The notes under the pieces were generated by a model. It was not told the DNA's origin. It was given only the letters and a program-made list of their open reading frames with translations, and made no database searches. A program made the position numbers and the translations under genes. A stretch of DNA of 64,000 bases from Amylostereum areolatum. Its lineage: Eukaryota; Basidiomycota; Agaricomycetes; Russulales; Stereaceae. This document shows, piece after piece, positions 11,725 to 23,680 of this stretch. Numbering within the stretch: the first letter of the stretch is position 1; each line of letters begins with the position of its first letter. Location: positions 893,817 to 957,816 of the forward strand of contig SAXG01000016.1 of assembly GCA_012932865.1 (NCBI GenBank), given 5' to 3'.

Positions 11725-12284
11725 GGTGCGAGACTGTATGTTTGCGAGCCACTACGGTGCAGAACAGGATGTGGCAAGACAAAGCACCCGGAAGAAGAAA
11801 GGGACTCGGAAAAGGCGCACTTGGGGCTGGAAGCGGTTGGGGCGAGCTCGTGATGGCTTTGGCAGCTGAATAGAATATTGAATGTTGAATGCTTGTGGGG
11901 TATCGTACTCTATCTCTATTTTGTCTGCCCGCAGTGCTTCACCTCTCTTCAGTGAGAATCTCGACGTCAACACATCCTTTTCCGGCTCGTCCATTGCCCT
12001 GAAAGCGAAAGCGGCGGCACAAGCGTCGGCTGTACGAATGACGTCGTTGATTGCTCCAAAATGGCCACGGAAAGATGAAGGCGTACCGGCTGGTATGATA
12101 TATTGGATGTGAACGCACCAGGACCATAGAGCAGGATCAATTGAACGATGCGGCTGCCAAGCGGCTGCGGCGAAAAGCTGAGTTTGTCCTTCGGCAACGG
12201 CCTTTGTTTGGTAAGTAGAAACACACCACATCATAACTTTGTCTGCATCCTTCACGTCTCTCTTACTCGCCTATCATTCAACAG
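11725..12284 (+). other. possible 5' exon region of the F-box gene
   Basis: Both strands are open. On the plus strand, 12131-12210 reads QDQLNDAAAKRLRRKAEFVL then RQRPLF and is followed at once by a GTAAGT donor at 12211. Splicing this to the acceptor at 12353 stays in frame with the F-box exon, so part of the F-box protein may be encoded here. No clean ATG was found for that exon. Confidence 0.4.
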
Positions 12285-13993
12285 ATGGGTGTGTGCCGTA
12301 TGTATCTCGTCCATCTCCTTGCTCGAGTGAACCGCAAACTGACCTCACTGCAGATGAAAATGCCGCCACGGGGCGCGTCCCCACCGAGCTCCTGATCAAG
12401 ATCTTCCAACTCGTGGGATCAGGATCCACAATGTTCTCCACATCGCAGGTGTGCCGACGATGGCGTGTCGTCGCACTTGGGATGCCAGAGCTATGGTCTA
12501 CCTTGAGCGGTGGCGACAGCCCCACCACCGTCAGCGCGTTGATTGAACGCTCCGCCTCCACTCCTTTGCACGTATACGTCCCCGAAGACCACTCTCTCAT
12601 GAACTTCTCAAAGTGGTTCTCTGAGCTGCAGCATCCCGCGCTCACGCGACTTGAATCGTTCCATCTCCACTGCAAAACCTACCCGCGCAGCGTGGACGCA
12701 CCGCTGAAAGCGCACGGCGGTCGGGGAGGCGACTCGGGATTTCTGCCTCTCAAACGACTTCACCTCGCGTTCAACAGGAAGGCCTACCAACACATGTCGT
12801 TAATCGCACGGGAATCGGCAGAAGGCGATACTGCACCGTCGATCAAGGACTATCTCCCGTCCGTCCTCGATCAGCTCACCGATCTCTTCCTCGCGTTCAT
12901 CATCCCGACGCCGACCTGTTTTTCTCTCAACCTCACCTCGCTCCACCTCGAATCGCCCAAGTACATCTCCGCCACTGTCCTGCTCGACAATCTCCGACGT
13001 TCACCCAATCTGGAGTCCCTCACCCTCGTCTTTCCCCTCGCGTACGAGGACGGGGAGCTCGACGCCGACATCCCGCCAATCCCGTTCGCTCGCCTCCGCG
13101 AGGTGTACCTGCACGATATCCTGCCTCTCCAACGCATGTCCACATTATTTCGACACATCGTCGCCCCCAACATCGCCCGCGCCGCCATCTGCATCGACGG
13201 GCCCCTGTACGATTCCCGTCGGGCGATGTGGGGCGCACACGAGCTCGTACCTACTCCCGTCAATTTCTTCCCCATCCTCACCGACGTCGTCATAGCGCGC
13301 TCCCCGCTCACAGTTTCGCAGGACGATCTCACCGTGCGCGGCTTCGCGCAGGAAGCGGCCGCGTTCACCGTGCCCGTCGGACGTTTGCCTGTAGTATTCC
13401 GACGCGGCGCATGCGCAGACGACGACGCCGAGTGGCAGCTGTATCTCGCCCCCGCCATCGTCGCTACCACGGAGCATGTCGTGCGTTTGGCTATCGAGGG
13501 TACGGTCTCTCTGGACGACGGGTTGATCAGTGGGCTGCATCTGGACTCCGTCGAGGAGTGGGCGTCCATGTTTCGCGCGTTTCCGGCCGTGGAGGTGCTG
13601 TTGGTCAGCCACGCAGACGCAGCCACCGCGCTGGCCGCGCTCGCGAAGGTGGCGAGCGGGGTGCTCCTCCCTCGCCTGCGAACACTGAGCTTCGATTTTG
13701 CAGATATCCACCCCGACGTTGAAGCCGACGCGGATCTCATCGATGCGGAATTACTGTGTTTAATCCAGCGCCGACGAGAGCAAGGCCTTCCCATCCAACG
13801 CGTCCTCTACACTCGACCACTGTGGTCCCCGGACACGGAAGAGCGTCTCGGTAGATTTGGCGTGGTCTTCGAGGACGTCAGTGGCCGGGAGATGGAAAAG
13901 ATGTACCGCGCGGTCGAGCTCCCTAGACGGATAAGGGAGATTGTAAACGGATATCGCCGCAAGGTAGGGAGTCTCCCGCTGCGTTTTGCTTGA
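12285..13993 (+). CDS. F-box protein
   Basis: The large exon 12354-13993 opens with an F-box: VPTELLIKIFQLV...STSQVCRRWRVVALGMPELWSTL, the standard L(P)xE(L)xxxI(F)...VCxxWRxxA pattern that binds Skp1 in SCF ubiquitin ligases. The rest, about 500 residues, is leucine-rich with LTSLHLESP, LRRSPNLESLTLVFP and LRTLSFDF stretches like the degenerate leucine-rich repeats of fungal F-box proteins. A 13-base first exon (ATG 12285, GTATGT donor at 12298, CAG acceptor at 12353) gives MGVCHENAATGRVPTELL in frame. An upstream exon ending at 12210 and spliced directly to 12354 is an equally good alternative. The gene converges on the disrupted SDR gene. Its substrate is unknown. Confidence 0.85.
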
Positions 13994-14306
13994 TCGGGCT
14001 GTTCGCTGACGGGGATCGACAGTACGATTTGAAGTTGCCCGAGAAGATTCAGCGCACGGCACTGTGTTTGGAGGGGTGGCGATTTCCGGCGGGATCCAGC
14101 ACGCCGTAGTGTGTATGGATCAGCCTACAGTACGGGAACCTGAGGGACAAGTCATGCAGTGCCAGGAGGACCCGACTCCTTGAAGCTTGAAGAATGGGCC
14201 CACACAACTTATAAGCATGCAGAAAAGCGCGAACTGCGTGTCGTGAATCACACAGGATTAGACAGTTCGTGTTAACCGCGTCAAAACAGCCGTCGAGCTC
14301 GAGTTA
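13994..14306. other. convergent intergenic region, nothing recognised
   Basis: About 310 bp between the convergent 3' ends of the F-box and SDR genes. No gene or repeat seen. Confidence 0.5.
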
Positions 14307-15777
14307 TCAGTACTTCGCACACTGCTCCTCAAGCCACTCCCACAACCTCTCGCCCGTCTTGGGATCCTGCGTGGGAGGATTCGCCTCTCCGAGGCGTGCC
14401 CATGGGACGAGGTACTGTAGGTATCGATTCAGCTCGTTGTGACAGAATTCACGAGCATGACCCACCTTGCCGTTGAACTCGGCGCCTTCGGGTGAGGTCC
14501 CGGCCCAGAGCTGGGTCAGTGCACCAAGCGGTACGGGGTAAAGCAAGGCAAAACCCTGGAAAAAGACACAGAGCATGAGCGATGAGTGCAAGCGACTCGT
14601 GTGAGGAGATCTGCAACGCACGAAGAATCTGGCTTGGAAAGTGCCCTCGATGTGGCGCTGCAGCTCTGATTTCAAGTTGCCTATACATCGATGGATTCAG
14701 CGCCATGTCCGCGATGCTCGTCGGGGAAAGTACGCACCAGGATTAACGCTCGTCGACACGAGCTTGTCGCCGTACCTCCGCGCGAGCTCCTTCGCTTGCA
14801 CAACGTTCGCCTGCGGCACCTCCGTCATCACGACGCGTATATGAACGGAAGAGAGCACAACTCACGAACTTGCTCTGATAGTACATGTCGAACGGCGCCC
14901 GCTTATTCCGCAGCGGAACGTCCGTCCACAGCTCGAGCTCCACCTTGTTCGTCAGAGCTGAGCCCGACGAGGACGTGGTCACCACGCGGGCATTCTGTCC
15001 TGAAGTCTCGGAGGCGGCGAAAAGGGCGGGGAGAAGGAGTTTGGTGAAGAAGTGGTGGCCTAGTATGTAGCGTACCACGTATGAGCGAAGGCCGAACTCG
15101 GTGGTAAGGACGATTGGAAGGGTGAAAGGTGGGCATACCGAGGACGTTCGTTCCGCATTGGAGGTCGTAGTTTTGTGCGGTGAGAAGGTCAATCGGGCAT
15201 GCCATAACACCCCTATGCCACGGTCAACGTCGTGAACGAACCCCCCCAGTGCACGGCTCCCGCTGCCTAAGATATCGGAACTCACGCGTTGTTGAATAGG
15301 ATGTGCAGCTCTTTCTCCTTCCTGCACACCAAGTCAGCTGTTGTCTCTCCGCCCCAAGACGTGGCAAGCGATAATAAACGCACCCAAGAAACTCCTCCGC
15401 ACTCTTCCTCACCTGCGCCAAATCGGCCAGATCAAGCTTGAGGAAATTGGCCTCCTTCCCCGTCTCCTTCTTCAAATCCTCAATGGCGACCTTTGCCTTC
15501 TCTTCGCTCCTCGCAGCGATATAGACCTTTGCGTTGTGTGCAAGAAGAGCCTGTCCAGCGTCCCCATGTCAATAAATAGGTCCCGTCACAAAAAAGGGAG
15601 AGTGGCACGCACCTTGACCGTCTCTTTCCCAACACCTGTGTACCCTCCTTCCATTCCCAAGCCCCGTTTCAAAACCGGAGTCGCAAGACAGGCCAGTACG
15701 GAAGGTAGTACGCACCGGTTACGATCGTGACCTTGCCCTCCAAATCCGGGATGTCGTCCGTGCCCCATTTCGGCTTG
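14307..15777 (-). pseudogene. short-chain dehydrogenase, 3' portion, cut by CACTA insertion
   Basis: Multi-exon classical SDR of the retinol-dehydrogenase-like fungal type. From the element edge inward: KPKWGTDDIPDLEGKVTIVTG, then GYTGVGKETVK (acceptor at 15648, restoring the TGGYTGVG nucleotide-binding loop), [42 protein letters not shown] for the NNAG motif, VVTTSSSGS with the catalytic serine, MYYQSKF/ANVVQAKEL with the catalytic YxxxK, STSVNPG, and the C-terminal WARLGEANPPTQDPKTG with WEWLEEQ. All catalytic residues (S, Y, K) survive. The first 14 codons and the ATG are 7.2 kb away at 22982-23025, beyond the transposon. Unless the element is excised or spliced out, the gene is inactive. 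Substrate is unknown. Confidence 0.88.
15775..15777 (+). repeat. left target-site duplication TTG of the CACTA element
   Basis: TTG directly precedes CACTA at 15778. The same three bases follow TAGTG at 22982-22984. Three-base duplications are characteristic of CACTA elements. Confidence 0.9.
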
Positions 15778-16383
15778 CACTATAAGGACAAGTCATCCTG
15801 TTTTCCACCGTGTTTTCCGGTGAAAAGCAGAAAAGCGGTGATTTACAAGGTGATATCGCGAAGGAGGTGATTTGGACTGAAATCTACCGTGTTTGCTTCG
15901 AGCTCTTAGAGCGGTGTATATCACCCACCGAAATCATGTCCACTTGCACGCTGAAAACTAGGTGAAAATGTACTGAAAAACAACAACACGGAAATTTTGT
16001 GTTCAACATGGCAAAATAAGGTGGTTTTCATTGTAGAATGGATGTGTGATATACAGAAAGCAGGGCCTCGGGTGATTGGGTGTATACTCTCCTTTCCTAC
16101 CGCTGCTATGGTCCCTGAGACGACGTGTATGTACTGCATATACTGACAGCTCGTAGCCTGTTCTGTGCGCGAGGAGCAAGGATGGAGTGGGAACAGTGTG
16201 AGCGAGCGAGGAGAGAGTACCATAGGATACAGTCCGTCGATTGCGAGGGACTCGGCCGTGGGTAGAAAGTACGGTGTTGTTCCGCCAAACCCATCGTGTC
16301 TGCCATCCAGTGGGACGACACGCATGCACAGGAAAGATAGGCTGAGGAACGCGGTTAGTGACATTTCCCTTCTCGAGCACATA

Positions 16384-17059
16384 CTACTCACCACCATGTA
16401 GCATGACACCCTCGTTCAATCCTCTTCCACTTCGAAATGCCAAAGATGGCGTCGTCAATCTTGTCCTAAGTCCGTGGGCGTGCTTCGATATTTTGACATG
16501 TGCACGCGAACTTCGAAAAGGGTTTGGCACCGTGTTCCGCAACCGTGATGAGAATACTGGGATAGATGGGATGAACCGATTCAATCGCCATGCTCGTACC
16601 CGTACGACCTTGAGTCCGTACGACCTTGAGTCCTGTGCGTAAGCGGCGTCGAGCGAGGTGTGACTTGATCGTCGGATCTTGTCGCCTGTGTCGTAACGAG
16701 AGTAACGGTGGGGCTTGTTGTCGACGATCTCGACGTCGTAGCCAGGAGCAGTGTCGGGAGGGGTCGGGGGTGAGATGGAGGAGGCGTGGGAGGTCACAGG
16801 CCGCATGGTTGAAGTCAAGCGAGAGGGTGTGGGGGTGCTGGGCGAAGACAAAGGTGGCAGTGTTGATGGGGAGGGGGAGGGTGTAGGCAGCGGGTGGCGG
16901 CCCTGGCGGGAAAGAAGTACGGGATGGTGGCGAGGAGGGCATTGAGGAGTCGAAGAAGGTGGGGTTTGACGGCGAAAAATCTGAGGCAAGCATGAACGCG
17001 GAGATGAAAAGACGGTGGCGCGAGGAGCCCTTCGCGGCGAGGACGCCGCGACGCGTCAC
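16384..17059 (-). other. proline-rich open frames inside the CACTA element, unassigned
   Basis: Two overlapping minus-strand frames are open over about 600 bp. One is rich in Pro/Ser (TPSPSPSTLPPLSSPSTPTP); it continues into TPPDTAPGYDVEIVDNKPHR then YSRYDTGDKIRRSSHTSLDA, which looks like normal protein. The stretch lies 3' of the transposase and is not part of the Tnp2 family as I know it. It could be a third transposon gene, a captured host fragment or chance. No function assigned. Confidence 0.25.
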
Positions 17060-17178
17060 CGCCGGTCGGATAAGCGCCGACCGAGTTTCGATTTCAAAGG
17101 TCGAAAGATGACGGCCAAACCCTTTGAAACTTGGGATTCATAATTATATACATGCTTGCTATTGGGCAAAAATATAAA

Positions 17179-20100
17179 TCAGACTTCGATTTCACGGAAC
17201 GGGGAGCTACTGACCTGGGGACGACGAATGCGGCGCATGTAGTTTGACCAGCATGAATCCGTACCGGGCCTGTACCAAAAATCCAACAGGACGACGGGAT
17301 CCCGTCGTAGATTACTGTGCAGCGGGATGGGGTCCGGGGATCGTTTGGTAGACGGGATTCTGTGTTTGTCAGTTATCATAGACCATGAATGAACCTAGTA
17401 GGCCTGCTCACCTCGGTGGAGCTCAGTCGGGAACATAAACAGCCCGTGATAGGGCGCCGCTACGGTCAATGATTGCCCATCGTGAACCTGGGAGTGGTAC
17501 CCGTCCAACCAGACATTCCACACAGGTAAGGTCGAAAAACTGTTCCGTTTCCGCCTCATCTTTGTAGTAGTGGATGTCGATGCCTGGGTCTGGGTGTCCG
17601 TTTTTCTCTGCATCGACGCACCGCCTAATTCCAGCTAGGAGGATAGCTTCGGGCTCTGTGGAGCCAATGAGAGGTGATGTTGGAACGTGGATAGCGTAGA
17701 GGTGTTGTAGGCGGCCGTAAAAGGTGACATTTTCATACTGAGGAGTGTGATTGCGGTGGCGGGCATGTACGTCGACCAATACTTGATACTGGGTGGAGAA
17801 ATACATGAGTAACATGGAGACGTACGCATGATGGGAGCAAACGCACGCGTATATATGTCATGTCTCGACGGTCATCCCTAGCTGAGTACAAATGCGCCGC
17901 AGAGATAGTGTCACCGTCGTTGATGCGAACCCGGGCGTACTCCTGTATTGATGCATTCTTGACAAGATTCTTGAGGGTGGAAAAGTTGGCGGAAGGCACA
18001 TTGTACCGCGTAGCGAGGGTCTTGGATAGACGAGTGAGGGTCGTTGCGTCGAGTACTAGTACAGGGCGGATGACAGGAAGTAGGGCATATGTAGGATCTA
18101 GTGGCCACCACGAAGAAGTGAGCTGATGCACTGTAGCATGGATGATGCTATTCTTACAATTAGGTGCAGTCAAGGACTGTGCGGGCAGGGTGCTTTCCGG
18201 GCGTGGATGGAGGCGAAGAACATCGCCATCTTCCAGACCATAAACAAGCATGACCTGGAACAGCTGTGCGCACTCGACGACATAGCGATCCAGGGAGGCA
18301 TCGGGTCTTTTACGACTCTTGATAGCGGGGCGAATGAGGCCACAGTACCGTTCCATGGGAAATGCCCAGTACGCCCATACCGGCCCACAAGCGAGAACAG
18401 AATCGGCGATATGGAGGAGGGCATGGATAGTGAGCGGGCACGTAGATAGGCGAGTAGGATTATACTGGTAATATAACCTGTGTAACGTAGACGATGTGAG
18501 CAGAACTTCGATGCAGCACTGAACTATACGCTCACTCTTCGAAGTGTTTGACCCAATCAATGAACCCTTGCCGGAGTTGGTCAATTTCGTCGTATGTGAT
18601 GGTAAATTGGAGACATGTGTGGAGAAGCTTGACGAGGGCTATAAAGTGATCGTAATATTTTGGATCCCGGAATTTCCGCTCAAGGAGAACGGGACCAAGG
18701 TAGAGCGTCCAGAAGGACCAGGTGTCCGCCGTGGTCGCAGTCTTGTCCGCAACGAAATTGGGAGGTCGCGCTCCATAGCATCCAGGTATAGTAGAACCTG
18801 ACGCCGACGTTGCGGATCCGATAGCGTCCCATACAGATGACTGAATGATGTACGCCCCAGAACCCTCGTCGAGATCCTTGAAATCGCCTGTCCAGAGGAG
18901 AATAAGGTTTTTGATCGTGTTCTCCCATATGAGGTGCATAAAGTCGTATGGAAACGACTTGGATAAAGAGAGAGACGGAAGTTGTGAGAGGATGGGGACA
19001 CCTTTGATGCCATAAAGCTTTGCTAGTCGAGCATTCTCCGTTAAAGTGGTGGCTGATTGAACTGCGACCGCTTGCTCCATCATCTCAACGTGTGTTCGGC
19101 GAGGGAGATTTGCGGGGTCGTAAACGGCGACTACGTTGGGGTCTTCACTGGCAATGACCGTGGGGTGGTTGGCACGATTAAGAGGGACATAATGGGCAGT
19201 GGAACGCGTGTCGGGGACGCGTACACCTGTAATCTTGCATATACGGCAGGGAGACAGACCATTGTGGCCTTTCATCCGCATCAAGAGCGAGATGGCTGGG
19301 ATATCGCCAAAAACAAGGATAAGGTATGCCCGAAGCATAAAGGACTCCTTTCGGAGAGCATCCCATGCCTTAACACCCTTGGCCAGTTCGAGAAGTTCGG
19401 CAACGAGGGGGAAAAGGAACGAGTCCATGTCAACAGGCTTTTTTGGTCCTGGAATGATGCCGATGGTAATGATGTTTTCGATGAGGAATCGGATTTCGGG
19501 AGGCAGATTGTAATTGAAGAGGATGATAGGCCAGCAAGTAGTCTTGCGCCGACGAAAAGGAGCGAACCCGTCCGTTGACGCTCCCAGAGCGATATCCCGA
19601 CCATCCCCAAAAAACCGATGAGGTAGCTCCGTTCCGCCGATGACAACCTGCTTGCCTCGTAGTGCACGGTAACGATGGCCGTCGAAGACGTCTGAAACTT
19701 CCTGAGGGACACACTCATGGTTGGCACGGTATTGCATTTTCTCGGCCATGGATTCACTGCCAGAAAATGCGAGAAGGCGAGGGATGAGAGGGATATAAGT
19801 AAAATGTTTCTTTGCGCGTCCATTGGATGTGTATCGATCGGTTTTGCAGTGAGGGCAAGCAGTGAGGTTCACAAGGGATCCGGTATAGCAGACACATGAT
19901 TGTGGGCAGCAGTCGTACAGTTTGGATTTGAAGCCTGCAAGAGATGCGAGCCGAGTCTGCGCCTCGTCGGGAGATGTAACACCTGCTCCAGGAAATGCGA
20001 ACGGGAGGTCCATGTAGGCAGTGTCTGTAATGTGGTGTTTCAACTTGAAGGAATACTGTCGTAGAACTGCACGGTCTAACTGACTGAGGTCATTTACTAA

Positions 20101-20889
20101 GTAAACACAAACTTAGACGTGCGATCGTTGATATCGGAATGGATATTGCGTACCATCCAGCTGTGTACGCCTCAGGAAATTGTCATCCTCTGCCAGCAAG
20201 AGCAATGGATCATCAGGATCGAATGCACCAAATGTGTCGTCGAGTTCGTGGTCTGAGTCCACTGTGGCATCATGGTCCCAGGCCAACAGTATATCATCTT
20301 CATCGTCCTCGCCATCTTCCATCCAAAGAGCATGGAAGCTCTGATCCTGAAGTTCTGTCTCAACGGCATCGGCGTGGTCACTGCCAGGAATTGGCCCATC
20401 TAAAAGCGACCAAACAATCAGCTCCGTACATCTCGTACAAGCTTGAGGACGTACCGTCGGTCAGCATATCCATCATACTACAATCTTCTGCACTGTCGGT
20501 ACTTGCGACACCGGTTGGTCCTAACACGGCTGTATAGGAGGGTTAGATGCTTTGTAGATGCTGAAGGCTGAAGGGAAACACACCAAGCGCAGGATCTCCC
20601 GTCTCCAAGCCAGTGTTCATAGCGGTAGATTGCAAACCGGGAAATTTATCTGAAGACATGGTTTAAATGAGTCTCATCTCAGGTGCATACTGCCGAATGG
20701 ATACGCACCAGTCCGAGCCCGCTTCCTTAGATGGCCTTTCTCTAGGCTGGTGAGCTCGTTGACCACTTGGTGACCCATCTCCGAGTGAGCGAGAAGCGCT
20801 AGGTGCTCTCTTTCGGTCTTCCGATGAACCTTCTTGCCGCAATGTCCACAAAGGACAAAGTCGCTCTGACGGTCTTGTTTCGGAGGCAT
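17179..20889 (-). CDS. Tnp2-family transposase of the CACTA element
   Basis: Begins at ATG 20887-20889 with a small zinc-finger exon (FVLCGHCGKKVHRKTEREH), passes an acidic linker (DGEDDEDDILLAWDHD near 20300), and reaches the long catalytic exon 18532-20043. That exon has CCPQSCVCYTG...ACPHCKTDRY, RHRALRGK-like and GASTDGFAPFRRRKTTCWPI segments (the aspartate of STDG fits the first catalytic acid of the family), GPKKPVDMDSFLFPLV, MKGHNGLSPCRICKI and FPYDFMHLIWENTIKNLILLW. These are the Tnp2 blocks, the last equivalent to DPMHNLLLG. Further exons run to about 17423 (IHYYKDEAETEQFF, FDLTCVECLVGRVP), and the last exon ends at a stop at 17179. No internal disruption was detected by eye, so the element may be autonomous. 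The start region is divergent to the accessory gene at 21260. Confidence 0.85.
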
Positions 20890-21259
20890 AGTGTTGGTGA
20901 CAAAAGTGGGCTGGATTTTGGATGTGATGGAAGAAAAATACAAAGTCGACAAAGTCGCAATCGGTTGAAACTTGAGTATCTCTCGGAGTTTGGTGCTGAA
21001 GATTACGAGTGCGATTGTACGCTGTATGTTCCATAGAAACCGCAAAATACAATTATGAATGGCCTGGAGATGGCGAAAAGGAGCATGTTTGACACGGTGG
21101 ACGTACCTTCTGTTTCAAATTCGTTGCTGAGGACGGGCACTCGCAGCCCCCCCCGTTGGGGACAGACTTGGAATATAAATAGTCGAGCCAACACTGCACA
21201 ATTCACCACTCCATCCCCGTCTCAATCACACCACTCCGACACATTCTCTACTTCTTCCA

Positions 21260-22192
21260 ATGGCAAGCACGGTCACCACTCCTGCTCTTGCTCAGGCTAC
21301 GCCTCCGACTCCTGCAACGGCTCCAGCTCAGCGCAACAAGGCACCGTCGAACAAGGTACTTACCAAAAGGGACCTCGAGGCAAAGCTTCGCGAGTATGAA
21401 CGTGAGTTGCAGGTTTCTGTATTGAACTTGTATCCGTTAGACGACACGCTGATGACATACGGGATATGTTTCACCTTCAGAACGCTTGGAGGACCAGCAG
21501 AAACAGGTCGACCATGTTACTAGCCTCAATGTGCAGCTCACTGCGGACATTGAGACTGCGAAGATCTCCAACCCAACGCCTCTCAATAGCAACGGCCTTA
21601 TCGCATGCCCCAAGGCTGTCAAGGGCTCTCACGAGCCGGCGTTCTATATGTCCGACATTCGAACCTTCCTCAATGACATGGATGACGTCGAGGATGGCAG
21701 CGAGTACTATCGAAGCATGCGGGTGAGTTTCATTCCTCACTGACATTCCCTGTTCACTCACAATAGCCTAGCGCATGACACGCTTCAACATGAACCGTGC
21801 GGGAATGGATCTATCAAAGACCTATAGTGAGCTCAAGCACTCCGAGCAAGTCACTCGCGTTTGCAAGTCGGCGAGTGACTCACCTTTGCTTTATCCTCCG
21901 GATGTACTGACCTCCTAGTGTCTAGATCCGCCAGGAATACCCTGCCGCCGCTCGCTTTGAGAATGACTGGGCTACCCGGGCCTTCATCCGTCAGTACTTG
22001 AGGAACAATTCATGGAAGAGGAAGCGCACCGACGACCACGATGGTGATCAAGACGAGGAGTTAGATGGCCATTCAGGTTCGGGTACAGGCCCCAGTGCAG
22101 GGTTACAACGTCTAGGTCAGATAGCGGCGACGAAGCGCGCTCGTCTTGAGGACCAGCCCACGCGCGATAAGAGCTTGAGTCCTGATGCTTGA
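21260..22192 (+). CDS. CACTA accessory protein, divergent from the transposase
   Basis: Four exons can be read from ATG 21260: MASTVTTPALAQATPPTPAT...KVLTKRDLEAKLREYE; then LEDQQKQVDHVTSLNVQLTA...FYMSDIRTFLNDMDDVEDGS; then MTRFNMNRAGMDLSKTYSEL; then IRQEYPAAARFENDWATRAF followed by a lysine/arginine-rich nuclear-localisation-like stretch (SWKRKRTDD) and an acidic tail, stop at 22192. The leucine/glutamine heptads suggest a short coiled coil. Fungal CACTA elements often carry such a second, poorly conserved gene next to the transposase; a DNA-binding helper (TnpA-like) role is an inference. No enzymatic motif is seen. Confidence 0.65.
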
Positions 22193-22981
22193 AGTGAAGA
22201 TGTTTCTAAGGTTCGTCTTCGAGTTGCCTCGAGCTTTCTATATCCTGATGAGTGCTTCCCATTTAGCACCCCTGTGGCCAATACCCAGTCCAATTCATAA
22301 CGTACATATTAATTCTTGTCGGCCATTGAGCCGTCTCTTCTGTCTTTTCTCGTCGCTTCGTGGTGTGCGGTGGTGGTGCCGACGCGCGTTGCATCCACTC
22401 GCTTTGGCTTCCTTCTGATAACCCCTTACTTGTTACGTAGCTATCTAATATATTTCGCACGTGTTGTGCGCGATATCGAAACCACCGTCTGATCATTTGC
22501 TGAATCTCATCTCGATGCGTAAGCTGCAAAATCAGCAACATGAACGGAGGGTATTTTCAGGCTGTAGGATCCGGTTGTTTTCATACCTACCAGCACCGAA
22601 ATCAAAGCCCCTTTGAAGGCTGAACATCAGCACATAACATCAGCATGGAAATATGCACTTCATGCCAGAGGTGTAAATCCGCACTTCGTGCCGGACGTGA
22701 AAAGTAGCATCTCACCTCCAACGTGAAAAATAGGCGGAGTAGCTGACTGAAAAACAGGCGTGAAGTTTCACCTCAAAATGTTGTTCTTTTCAAAGTGTAA
22801 AATCCCGGGAAAAAAGCGGTGAAATGGTACTTTTTTCCAGTGCTTTTCACTCATTGAAATCAGACCGGGAAAGACTGATATTCATCACACTGGGCTGAAA
22901 GTGAGTCGTCTACAAACTGAATATGATCGTGAATAAGGCTGATTAGGGCGGTGAAAATCACCCCACGGTACCCTCCTAGTG

Positions 22982-23025
22982 TTGGGTGGCCAGGTTTGGG
23001 ACAGCAGGGAGAGCGTCTGGCCCAT
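22982..23025 (-). pseudogene. SDR gene, 5' coding fragment separated by the transposon
   Basis: Minus-strand ATG at 23023-23025 opens MGQTLSLLSQTWPP, the normal start of fungal SDRs of this group, and reaches the transposon end after 44 bases. Joined to 15774 and downward, with one TTG copy removed, the codons become CCA CCC AAG CCG AAA TGG (PPKPKW). This matches the family and shows that the insertion lies within a coding exon. Confidence 0.9.
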
Positions 23026-23680
23026 CTGTGCACGTTTACGCGTTGCGATACGGGGGTGGGTGGGGGAGATGGGGGATGGCCATGCGTGCGTAGCAACTGT
23101 GTGCTTTTATACCCATGCAGGGCGCTGAGAAGGGGCACCGCGGTGGCCCGTGGGTACTTAGATAAGTTAGATGTGGGTCCCCGGCGCGAACGCTTGCGAT
23201 CGTCATTTCGAAGAGAAATGGGACGTCAGCCTGTGATTTACTACCAAACATGCTCAAGTATACGTATACGTCAACGGTGAAGCTGGCAGGGTTCTACCAG
23301 CCGTACAGCGTGCATACTGAGGGAAAAGCATGGCATTAAATGAAGGAGCAACTCGTGAAACCAGCACCCCCGAGGTGCCCGGACCAAGTCAGTCGCCAAC
23401 GTCACTCACGTCGTGTAAGTAGATTGTGTGAATAAAATTCAGCAGGAAGTGACGGATGCACCCTGAGGGTCCCCTCGGTGCGATCGCCTTTCAGAGCTCT
23501 CGGAACGAGGCTACGAAGATATCCCGACACGCTCGGGCTCCAGGGGCGGCGAGTAAATCAATCCGGTATTGGCCCGATACAAAACGATTGATTAGTACAG
23601 GGCCGGACATGTACAAGGCCCGAGGGAGGCAGCGCGACGGTCGCTGTATGGAAGTCGTGGCAGTCGTACTGTACAGACAC
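23026..23680. other. SDR promoter side and CIA1 3' flank
   Basis: About 650 bp lying upstream of the SDR ATG and downstream of the CIA1 stop. No gene recognised. Confidence 0.5.

Larger units (their letters stand above)
15778..22981. mobile_element. complete CACTA (EnSpm-type) DNA transposon, 7204 bp
   Basis: Starts CACTATAAGG and ends CCTCCTAGTG. The first 33 bp of each end align as inverted repeats with no gap and about 19 identities, strongest at CACTA, AGG and TTTTCCACCG/TTTTCACCG. A 3-bp duplication TTG flanks both ends. GGTGAAAA-type motifs recur just inside both ends (15819, 15961, 22696, 22721, 22817, 22950) as subterminal repeats. Inside are a Tnp2 transposase on the minus strand and a divergent accessory gene on the plus strand, the usual gene pair of fungal CACTA elements. 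The element interrupts the first coding exon of an SDR gene. Intact-looking ends and an undamaged duplication suggest recent insertion. Confidence 0.93.

Noticed and set aside
11752..12255. Minus-strand hypothetical protein of up to 167 codons
   Set aside because: Its start is not ATG, and the plus strand over 12131-12210 reads a better exon (QDQLNDAAAKRLRRKAEFVL) with a GTAAGT donor that joins the F-box exon in frame.
15819..22850. GTGAAAAGCA..TGCTTTTCAC as the ends of the transposon
   Set aside because: No target duplication flanks these positions. They lie inside the true CACTA..TAGTG ends, which are flanked by TTG, so they are subterminal repeats.
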